NCBI GenBank assembly: GCA_039111635.1
Contig: JBCAQO010000116.1
Span: 1 to 28,906, forward strand
Source: Heterobasidion occidentale
Taxonomy: Eukaryota > Basidiomycota > Agaricomycetes > Russulales > Bondarzewiaceae
Length of the DNA: 28,906 nt
Reading direction: 5' to 3'
This document shows, one piece after another, positions 10,274 to 18,770 of the stretch. A program made the position numbers and the translations under genes. The notes beneath the pieces are model-generated. The model saw nothing but the letters and a program-made list of their open reading frames with translations, had not been told where the DNA came from and ran no database searches. How positions within the stretch are numbered: the stretch's first letter is position 1; every line of letters starts with the position of its first letter.

Positions 10274-11732
10274 ATGCCTGAGGACCACTCTCTTGGTGAT
10301 AAACGTCAGCCTAGTGCTCTTCAACTAGGCCCCAGGAAAAGGCCGTAAGCACTACTTTGCCTCGCCTGCCTGGGCGACCTCTGACCCTCCGCAAGGTGTC
10401 TCACAGATCCGCTTGTTCATCACGGTCGTCATTTTGGACGGACTGTACACGCTCTTTGCAACGTCCAGTCTATAATCACACGTGGTCTTCTTAGAATGGG
10501 AGAGCTGGCTGAGGAGCCTGAGTCCTTGACATATGAGTGAGCCGTTCCTATCTAAGGCCAACTCGCTGAATCAATCATTCTTGTCATGCACTGCGTGTTT
10601 CATTGTTTGATAGGCAGAGGCGGGAGTACAAGGTTTATGAAGAATTACTTCGGATGGTCCCCCATCTTGAAGAGCGCCTACAGGAAGGCTCTGACGAGGA
10701 GATCATGCACATAGGGGAACTAGTAAGTGTGACCGCATCACCTTGAGTGTGGCTATTTAACGGTAGGGCAGATTCAAAAAGGGGTGTCTAGCGCTAGATC
10801 GGACGATACAAAGAGTATGAAAGGCCCTATCCTCGATTGGATCACTCCTCGAGGCCAATCCCTTATTCCGCCACTCTCCCGTAACATGAAATCAGATCGG
10901 GGCTTTCGCCATGAACAGACAGGAGCGCTGCTTTGCCCTGCAGGATTGGATTGGTCGAATCCTGAGTAAGATCAAATAATCTCATTTTTTCCCGTTCATC
11001 TCACTCGAACAGTATCAAACGGAAATTGCGAGACGGTGAAATGCTTATTCCAGGAGACCAGTGGCCCATTTTTCTATATGCTGGTTATCGGTACGATTCT
11101 GATGACCCATGGAAGGGGCTTTTCAAGAGCCAGCTGCTCGTCTCAGTATGTTTCTATCTGGTACTTTCGACGAACTCGCATGCTGATGTTCATAGGCCTA
11201 TAAGCACGTGTTTACATCTCCAAGTTCAGTGGAAAAGGATGCGAGGGCCACAAGGTCTGGGAACGCGCGGATTCACGGTATGAAATGCGTCACACCGGCA
11301 TCGATCGCTTACATTGCCACGCAGGTAGCTGTTAAGAGACCCCTTCGCATGTTGCTTCTGATTCCCCTTTCTAGGCTCGATTTTCCCTCTCGTCGTCAGC
11401 TGTATTTTCTCGAACAGATACTGTCACCGACTCAGAGCGTTTCTTCAATAGTGTATTGGAATTGTTTGAGGATGTGGAGGAAAAGGAGGAAGTTGACGCG
11501 CTATTATTATGGTGGAACTGGTACGTATCTCAAAGTATCTTCGACCCTTTCTGACATTCTTTGAAGTCAGATTTTTCCCAGTTTTTCTTCAGCTCACCCC
11601 GCAGCATCAACCAACAGTGCGCTGGCCAAGATCAGAGAAAGAAGGGCTCAGAGAAAAGCGGCTGAGGCGAGGAAGGATCCTATCTCAAGGGAGCCTACCG
11701 TTGAGGAACGTACTAGACGTCGGGCAGTATAA
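10274..11732 (+). CDS. DUF6698-like basidiomycete protein
   Basis: Eight exons fit together: 10274-10344, 10396-10536, 10614-10722, 10772-10965, 11013-11145, 11196-11324, 11375-11520, 11567-11732, encoding 362 residues. The second exon (GRHFGRTVHALCNVQS) is easy to miss but restores a conserved-looking block. Further blocks are SSARSDDTKSMKGPILDWI, GDQWPIFLYAGYRYD, YKHVFTSPSSV, RSGNARIHGMK and SSAVFSRTDTVTDSERF, then an acidic stretch and a basic Arg/Lys-rich tail (KIRERRAQRKAAEARK). This is a family I remember as abundant in agaricomycetes, often in many copies, and I believe it is the one called DUF6698; its function is not known. The last acceptor is AAG with a CAG three bases later; only AAG avoids a stop codon. 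All frames are intact, so the copy appears functional. Confidence 0.8.
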
Positions 11733-12037
11733 TATGCTTTTCACGGTATCAATGCCTATCATCTGTCGCTTCATCTTGTGTGCAGAAGGGACTATATCTT
11801 TCCTTCCAATGATAGTAGCTTCTGCAATCATCATAATTAGTTACAATAGTAGATATCCTCGCTAGACGTTGCTATTTCTTAATCATTTGAACAATTAATG
11901 TGTCAAGCCTGACCGGACTCCATCATATGTCCAGGTCTTGATAATCGCAGTCAATCGTGCGGCTTTCTTACTGCATTTCGCAATCATTTTGCTTCTGATT
12001 CATTTTTACTCACATTCAGACTCAGTATCGCGCTGAT
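11733..12037. other. Spacer with a degenerate repeat copy
   Basis: No gene is supported. Around 11957-11985 a stretch (GTGCGGCTTTCTTACTGC, then TTTCGCAA) resembles the inner part of the tandem repeat that follows, so it may be an older decayed copy. Confidence 0.4.
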
Positions 12038-12455
12038 GTTGCGCGATCAAGTCTGGACGAACATTGTCACTCTCGCATGTGTTGGCCGTGAACGTCAGTC
12101 TGGCAAGGATTGTCGGCACCGGCAACTCCATTGTTAATTATAAAGGTAGGCTTTGTTGCTGACAATTCGGCTTTCTTATTGACCTTTGCGAAGCCCTTCT
12201 CCCTGATGTAGGTTGATCTTATGTAAAACTCTTGCATGTATTGGCTGTTGCGCGATCAAGTCTGGACAAACATCGTCACTCTCGCATGTGTTGGCCGTGA
12301 ACGTCAGTCTGGCAAGGATTGTCGGCACCGGCAACTCCATCGTTAATTATAAAGGTAGGCTCTATTGCTGACAATTCGGCTTTCTTATTGACCTTTACGA
12401 AACCCTTCTCCCTGATGTAGGTTGATCTTATCTAAAATTCTTGCATGTGTTGGCC
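12038..12455. repeat. 209-bp tandem repeat, two near-identical copies
   Basis: GTTGCGCGATCAAGTCTGGA starts at 12038 and again at 12247, and the two 209-bp units differ at only a handful of positions. A further fragment matching the inner GCATGTGTTGGCC part begins at about 12443 and decays after about 12490. Each unit carries GTTAATTATAAAGGTAGGCT and a TGATGTAGGTTGATC stretch. No open frame spans a unit. Confidence 0.92.
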
Positions 12456-13078
12456 GAGAACATCAGTCTGACAAAGATAATAGCCTTCGCAAATCCCGCC
12501 GTCTATTACAATGATTGGTACTACTTTGAATCACATAACATTCTTGTTGGCTGTCTCGAGGGCTGTCCCTCCGATGCATGTGCATCAACCTTGAACCATG
12601 GCTATATTTCCTCCATTTCTTGACATTTGCTGTCAACCTGTTGTTGATGGAGAGTTTCACCAACATCACCGGGCATTACTTGACTAGATACTTGTGCTGT
12701 GTACCCAGAAGTATGATTGATATGTCACTTCATTATCTTTAATCTTTTGCTTACCAGAGGTCATCGGTGTTGCATTCCTGCTCATCTTCACCTTCTAATC
12801 CCATATCTGATATTCTTTGTGAAGTTCGGGAAGCCTGAGGGATGTTGTGGTATCTACCAACCGTGCCGCCTCATGTATGGCTTGCCCGTACGATGTAAAA
12901 GTATTGGATATATTATGGTTATTACATAGCTTATATTACTTTATATAAGAATGTCATTTCGCTGCCAATTTCCCGATGTTCAAGATAGGAAGTGCTTATG
13001 TAATGTGGAAGTTCCTTATGTCCTATGTTGTAAAGGCATCTCATATTTGGACGGATTCGGAGCTTGTTTGATCAACTC
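12456..13078. other. Gene-poor spacer upstream of peptidyl-tRNA hydrolase
   Basis: About 620 AT-rich bp without a supported gene. Open frames at 12717-12929 and 12951-13229 lack coding character, and the latter runs through the first intron of the next gene in the wrong frame. The promoter of that gene must lie near the right end; TTTATATAAG at 12941-12950 is a possible TATA element about 130 bp before its start codon. Confidence 0.45.
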
Positions 13079-14260
13079 ATGGATCTGTCAACAAGTTCGG
13101 GATGGCTGGCAGATACTCAAGCTCAAGGTTAGTCTCCATAAAATGCTGTGGAATTATACGTCAAATCCATTCCTTCAGTACTCTTTTTTGCGACTGCCGC
13201 CTGCAGCGCATTGTTGGGGTCCTGGATAGGATATTATCGACGCTCAAATGCATCGGCCTTTGTCAAATCCGAGGCCAAGGCACATAGTGCCACTGGTTCC
13301 AACAAAGAGGATAGTCTCGCGACTGTCAAGGCTGGCCTCCTGGAAGAGACAAAGCTGGTACGTCATTAACATTTTTGAAGTGTTTTCTTTCATGAATTCA
13401 ACTTTATTGATTATTGAAATTGGATATCGGACTCTGCAGGTGCTGGTTGTCAGAGATGACCTGAAGATGACAAAAGGCAAGATTGCTGCTCAGTGAGTCT
13501 TGTCGAGCTTTTTCTGAGCATAGCATCCTCCGGAAAAGTGGTTTCTACTGACTACCAATGAATATTGATCCCGATCTATAGGTGCTCGTAAGGGAATTTC
13601 AAGTCTCTTTATTTGACATATTCTGATATGAGTACGGCTCGGCCCCTCATGCATCGTGCGTCACTTCAGACATGCAACGCTTGCATGTTATAAGTCGCTT
13701 TCCAAATCTAACCCTGCGGTGCGTCTGCGTTATTTGGCCAATTTATCCCTAATCGTTTCACTCGCAGTTGGTCCGGCACTGGGAATGGACAGGGTAAGTT
13801 CCACTCGTACATCTGAAACAGCAACTTACAAGTAGTTTCATCGTCGGTCAACCTTAGACAAACCAAGGTTGCGCTGCGCTGCTCGAACGAGGCCGAGCTG
13901 GATTCGCTGCAAAGACAGGCGAGGAGCCTGAACCTCACCGCGCAGTCGATCCGAGATGCGTAAGTCCCCTCCAAAGAATGCACGCACCCTTGCGGGATGC
14001 TTGTTGAATCTTTTTCGTCCACAATGAGTTGATATACATGTTGTTGTAGGGGACGAACACAGATCGCTGCGGGATCAAAAACGGTGCTTGGCATCGGCCC
14101 AGGTGATGTTCAATTTATCCATTTATTTTCACGTATCCCGTTCTTCGAGACGCTATGCAGTACATGCCTGCATCCCGCTGACTGGGTGCTGTTCCTGCAC
14201 TGACGTTTAGGGCCTGCGCGGCTGATAAACCAGGTGACGGGCAAGCTGCAGCTGCTCTGA
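13079..14260 (+). CDS. PTH2: Peptidyl-tRNA hydrolase 2, membrane-anchored
   Basis: Pth2 releases peptides from stalled peptidyl-tRNA. Nine exons fit: 13079-13127, 13179-13357, 13440-13492, 13582-13587, 13670-13718, 13768-13793, 13858-13959, 14050-14102, 14211-14260, giving 188 residues. An N-terminal hydrophobic segment (VLFFATAACSALLGSWIGYY, residues 17-36) fits a membrane anchor, as in Pth2/Bit1 proteins of the mitochondrial outer membrane. The catalytic domain begins at VLVVRDDLKMTKGKIAAQCS and ends with DAGRTQIAAGSKTVLGIGPG and a final KLQLL, all family hallmarks. Exon four is only 6 nt; it supplies the Gln-Cys-Ser of the AAQCSHA motif. I chose the start at 13079 because its frame alone splices correctly into exon two. 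Confidence 0.95.
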
Positions 14261-14375
14261 AATCTACATTTGAAATGATACAGCGTACAGAGGGAGACAG
14301 AGGGTATGGCACAGAAAAGAACATGATACAGGACTGTCGAGACCTTGGTGATCAATCAATGGAGTAAGCGAGATG

Positions 14376-14766
14376 CTAGTGTGATGTTGACGTTGCTGAG
14401 GCAGCTGCAGATGCAGCGGCAGCACTTGATGAGGCGGCGGCAGCAACATCTTGTTTGGATTGGACAAAAGATGTAAAGAGCGCAATAAAGATGCCAAGAA
14501 ACAAGAAGGCGGTAAAGGCGATGGCTGACAGAATGACCGCTGGGACGGGCAGAGAATGGAGACAGAGCGTCGACAGAACGTCACGCGAGGGGCGCAGGCA
14601 GACGGAAGTGGGGCACCGTACCTTTGCGAGAGACGTGGTACTGTGCGGAAAGATCGTAGTCAACGCGGGACGGAGACGGCGATGATGTCGCGGAAGGTAC
14701 GAGGACGAAGGAGGGGCGCGTGGAGGTGGAGAAGGGGGAGTAGGATGACCAGGTGAGTTTGCGCAT
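14376..14766 (-). CDS. Small single-pass membrane protein, 102 aa
   Basis: Two exons, 14766-14622 and 14539-14376, join in phase 1 (donor GTACGG, acceptor GTCCCAG). The N-terminal half is Ser/Thr/Pro-rich with a few basic residues and no clear signal peptide. A hydrophobic stretch (AVILSAIAFTAFLFLGIFIA, about residues 49-68) should cross a membrane once. The tail is almost pure Ala/Ser/Thr and ends STSH. The start is supported by a TATA-like TATATATATA about 40 bp upstream. I do not recognise the family. It is convergent with PTH2 (115 bp between stops) and divergent from the UPF0658 gene. Tail-anchored or mitochondrial membrane location are both possible. Confidence 0.7.
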
Positions 14767-14988
14767 AGCGGTGGTGACCGAAGGCGATGCGGTCGGTATG
14801 AATGCATATATATATAGACGACGGAGGGGCCGAAGCCGGCCGGAGGGCCGTTGTCAGAGCGTTCCCAGCGTGAAGTTCGCGACCCCGCTCAGCCTCGTCC
14901 AGTCTGCCCACCCGAGCCGTCCACTCCTTCCTTTCGTGCGACCATCACAGGCAGGTCCTACCCTCCGCTCATTCTCTCGAAACACGCC
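14767..14988. promoter_or_regulatory. Divergent promoter with TATA repeat
   Basis: A 222-bp gap between divergent start codons. CATATATATATAG at about 14804-14816 sits 40-50 bp from the minus-strand start codon and about 175 bp from the plus-strand one. The plus-strand side has pyrimidine-rich sequence at 14920-14980 (for example CCACTCCTTCCTTTC), as seen before many basidiomycete start codons. Confidence 0.55.
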
Positions 14989-16667
14989 ATGTCTCGACAG
15001 TCCTCCTACATTCACCACCAGCCTCCCGACAACTCAAAGGCGTCTTACGACGATCTCATCGACCAATACGCTTCCCCATACGCCGTCACCTCGAAGCACA
15101 AGTCCTTCACTTTCGACCCATCATCAGTGCGCAATGTCTTCGCTCCTCCACACCCTCAAACGGAATCACTGACAACTCGAACAGAAACAGTCTTTTTCGA
15201 CCGCTGAAAGCGGCAGGAAGGAGACAGATGACGACTTCGATCCGCGAAGGTCTATGTCTTATCCACCATTACCCCAGACAACACCGCAAGACCCTCCTAA
15301 CTTTTGGAAGAAGGTTTGTCTTGCTTTGTCTCGTCCATCTGTTCAAAAGTGCTGCGGATGCACCCGGGGCATACACTCATTTCATTCCACACTCGTTTCC
15401 TTAGATGATTCCGGACTCTATAGCATGCCGTCTTTATGTTCTTATCGTGCTTGTGGAGACAGCAGTAGATCTCGCTATTGAGAGTGACCTCCTCGTTCGA
15501 TTCCATGAAGCTGGCAAGGCAGACGACGAGACGGTTTCGCGAAAAATGCCCGTTTACCTTGGCATCTTCGCGCTCGCCCAGTACGTCCTTCGCTCAGCCA
15601 CTTTCCCCGCAAATTGCTAAGCCTTGTGGTCATCGTCAGCGTCTTCCAACTTGGCATGGCCATCGATGCGGTCTACGCCCGAAATACACTTCAATTCATC
15701 TCCCTCACGTGAGCTCCTCGCGACCGATATCCTGTTTTTCTAAATTTAAACCCAACTTCAGCATCTTTAACGGCCTCTTCCTCGTATACGCCATCATTCA
15801 ATCCTCCGAGATACGAAACTCTCTCGCCTCGGTCTCCGATCAACAGGGCATATCACATCTCCCCGTCGATGTGCTCACGACCATCCTCCCCGTTGTCATC
15901 TCCATCTCCGAGCTCGCTTACATTGGATTGGGATACAAAATCTACACAGAGTTCGGTTGGAAGGTGTACAAGTTCCTGGGCGCGGATCGGCGCATCAAGC
16001 AGATGTTTGCGCACTACCAGATTTTCCAGTGTCTCGTCAAGTTTGATGTCTTTTTCTGGGTGGGATTCTGCGTCCAGTTCATCTGGCTTGTTCTCAGCAG
16101 CAACGATTGGGAATTCTATGTCACATGTGCGGCGCTCCCGCTGTCGGTCGTGCTCCTCGTGGAGGGACATCTTGCGGCACGGTATGAGAATAAGTGGATG
16201 ATGCTGACCTTCATGTCTGGATGCGTGAGCGCGATGGTGTACTTCTTTTACAAGGTCTGTTCGTTCTGCCATGTCAATTGGACCCGGCTGACGCGCCCCG
16301 CAGCTCGTCAAAGTCTTGATTTTGAAGAACACGGCAGATTTCGCATCTGTTTGGCAATCACTCACCACATTTTGTATGCTTGGTCATGACACTCGTCTGT
16401 TCTCGTACTGACTTGCTTCCCTAAAGCGATCATCGCAATAATGCTGCTCATCGCGACTTTTATTTATGCATGCATCATCATGCGAAACTTCGGCCGTGGG
16501 CTTAAAGAGCAAAGTGTGTTCTTTCTTCGTGTTCGCGTCCATGAACGGTTTTAGTCTCATCGGGTCCTTCCTTAGTATCGAAGAAGCAGGAGACAGCATT
16601 TGGTACATCGAAACATGGCGCCTATCCATCCATGTCTGTCCGTCCAAACCGGATGAGCATTGATTGA
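14989..16667 (+). CDS. UPF0658-type Golgi apparatus membrane protein
   Basis: Eight exons keep phase: 14989-15126, 15185-15313, 15405-15580, 15640-15708, 15762-16254, 16304-16373, 16427-16513, 16576-16667, encoding 417 residues. A polar N-terminus of about 90 residues precedes several hydrophobic segments, such as CRLYVLIVLVETAVDLAI, IFNGLFLVYAIIQ, DVLTTILPVVISISELAYIG, FDVFFWVGFCVQFIWLVL, YVTCAALPLSVVLLVEG and AIMLLIATFIYACIIM. YARNTLQFISLTIFNGLFLV and FGWKVYKFLGADRRIKQM match my memory of the fungal UPF0658 Golgi proteins (fission yeast C23H3.04 type). The biochemical function of that family is not established. The C-terminal tail is polar and Ser/Lys-rich. Frame and splice sites are clean throughout. 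Confidence 0.85.
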
Positions 16668-17577
16668 TGAAGGTCGGCAGCGACCGTCGACCGTACGACG
16701 CTTTTCTCCTTCCCAAAGGACTTGTATTCTGTGCCTCTATCTCCTCTTCCTCCTCAATGTCCTCTCGTCTGTCACTCGCGCTGCAGCTTATATACGTACA
16801 CAACCCTTCACATACCGCCGCGGACTCCGATACCTACGCTATCCATCGCCCGTCTCCATGCCCGCTCACTCTACGCCGTCCACATCCCCGCACCACCTTT
16901 TAGGACCTGAGATTCTTAACAGTCTTCTGCGGCGCGCGCGCGTCCGCCACGTCCTTTTACTGGTATATCTTATACATTATCTGCACGCTTGACCGATGGT
17001 TGCTGGGTCTACATCCAAGCGTATTTACTCTCTTTTTCTTTGTGACCTATACCTTCCTACATACCCCTTCTTCCTTTGAGCCGCCTGTCCCCAAACATTC
17101 CCTCCTCTCCGCCGCCGTTCTCTTTTGCCTGGCCCCATGTCTCTACTTCCGCTTCTCCTTCTCGTGGCTCTACGCCTATGGTCTTCTTCCCGTGAGGGTC
17201 CACTCGGTCCAGCCGAGAAGCCACCCATTTCATGACTCTGTACGGGGATGTGGGTCGTACCTTTCATTTGGCGAGACGGGCGCGGTGTGTGGGTGGAGAC
17301 AGATTATACTTGTATTGCTAGTCATGAGCCAGGTGTGAATGGAGGGTTTCCAATTAATATCCCGTATTTTGTGGGCTGTATGTACTTCTGATTCGTTTGA
17401 GCTCGACTGCTGCTCGATTCTTGGTGTAAACAAAAGCAAACCATATAAACCACCTGCTGAGGACGGTCACCTCACTCGTCTGCAAGCGTCTCGCGCGCCT
17501 GGCCGCTTAATACTTTGCCGCTCTGGCCCGTTTAGTTGTCATCACCGCGCAGCACCTTCCAATACTCAACGTATAGC
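16668..17577. other. Intergenic, mostly 3' untranslated sequence
   Basis: About 910 bp without a supported gene. It is pyrimidine-rich and contains several open frames (for example 17000-17338) that have no typical start context, introns or conserved-looking segments. A GCGCGCGCG stretch lies at 16931-16939. The right part should hold the promoter of the SNARE gene; CCATATAAACC at 17439 is a TATA candidate about 135 bp before its start. Confidence 0.5.
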
Positions 17578-18325
17578 ATGTCTCAAAGGTACGACCGCGC
17601 ACTTTTGATTTCGCCCACAGTTAAATGACCACGAAATCATTCCACATTGCCACCCAGATACCGCCCATCGTCCCGCCACTCCCTCCGTGACCGTGCCACG
17701 CTCGGGCTCCCTGAGCCCTCCTCGGGGTACTTCCACACGCCCCCACAGTCCGGCCGCTCATCGCCCTTCGACCCACAGGCGCAGGCCCACGCACCGAGCG
17801 GGCATCGGTACGTGGATGATCTGGAGGGCCAGAACGACGAGGCGCTCGAGGGGCTGAGCGCCAAGGTCAAGCTGCTGAAGGACGTGCGTGGACGTTCCAC
17901 ACCTTGTCCTGCTACGATGTGCCGGGGCACGCCCGGGCGTCGTCGTGCGTATCTATGCTGAAGAACTTACGAACCCTTGTGGACAGATCACGATCGGAAT
18001 TGGAAACGAGGTGCGCGAGTCGACGGTGCAGCTCAGCCAGATGGTGCGTAGGACGGCCCCTAGTCCCTTCCCTCCATGTACCACTCCTGTCCCTTCCCTC
18101 CACTCACGCACTAATCTCCACATCTATGTCTGTATCCGCGTTCGCATCCGCACCACCCACGCACGACAGAACGACGCGTTCGCAGAGACGTCCGGCATCC
18201 TCTCGGGCACGTTCCGACGCATGAACAACATGGCCGCACGCCAGGGCTGCCGCTGGCTCTGGTACATCGTCTTCCTCGCCATCGTCTTTTGGTTTTTCCT
18301 CGTCGTGTGGTGGTTTCGGCGGTGA
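17578..18325 (+). CDS. BET1: Qc-SNARE Bet1 (ER-Golgi vesicle fusion)
   Basis: Bet1 pairs with Sed5, Bos1 and Sec22 SNAREs to fuse ER-derived vesicles with the Golgi. Four exons fit: 17578-17588 (11 nt only), 17658-17883, 17987-18043, 18170-18325, encoding 149 residues. A Ser/Pro-rich N-terminus of about 60 residues is followed by the SNARE helix (about 67-125), including LEGLSAKVKLLKD, ITIGIGNEVRESTVQLSQM and NDAFAETSGILSGTFRRM. The protein ends in one C-terminal transmembrane segment (LWYIVFLAIVFWFFLVVWWF) and RR, as in tail-anchored SNAREs. The central-layer position, Gln in most Q-SNAREs, aligns with Ser by my hand alignment; I recall Bet1 orthologues also deviating there. It is convergent with the Ulp1 gene. 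Confidence 0.9.
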
Positions 18326-18770
18326 CGGCCCCACCGCGGCCCGCCCCCGCGCTCATTTCTCTCTCCTATGTCCTCTGTTTACCACACGCTCTGTTTCGCC
18401 TTGCTGTCCCCCGCGGATCTTTCCTTGTACAATCAGTCGACCGTTTGTACGCACACCTGCATTAACACTCATCCATGCACCGTTGCCCTGGCACGACCAC
18501 ACGCTCGGGATGCTTCGACAGAAACCGATTCCAATGGCCGTGCGGCGCAAGATAGCATTAAGGAAATACAATAAAGAAATTCGAAAAAATGGCTCTGTCC
18601 TTGTCCACCCAACGACGAAGGGAGCGAACACAACAGCAACAGCAAAACAAGAAGTCCCCTTGCACCAGGGCAAACGATCGGGCGACCTCCAACCCACCCC
18701 GACAAGCTCCGTCTACGCAGTCCCACCACGCTCACGCGCGCCGAAACGCGCGCAGATGCAGCAGCAGACG
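18326..18770. other. Convergent 3' region of BET1 and ULP1
   Basis: A 445-bp gap between two convergent stop codons, presumably 3' untranslated sequence of both genes. It holds CAATAAAG at 18572 (possible plus-strand polyadenylation signal). No independent gene is supported. Confidence 0.5.

Noticed and set aside
5265..11732. Calling the accessory block a defined transposon
   Set aside because: I found no transposase with a catalytic core, no terminal inverted repeats and no target-site duplication, so only the protein content hints at a mobile origin.
12441..13229. Open frames at 12441-12623, 12717-12929 and 12951-13229 as genes
   Set aside because: They have no coding composition, and the last crosses the first intron of PTH2 in a frame that cannot join the protease-like core of that gene.
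17000..17338. Plus-strand hydrophobic open frame of 112 codons
   Set aside because: Its hydrophobic character comes from pyrimidine-rich DNA. It sits in the 3' region of the UPF0658 gene, with poor start context and no introns.
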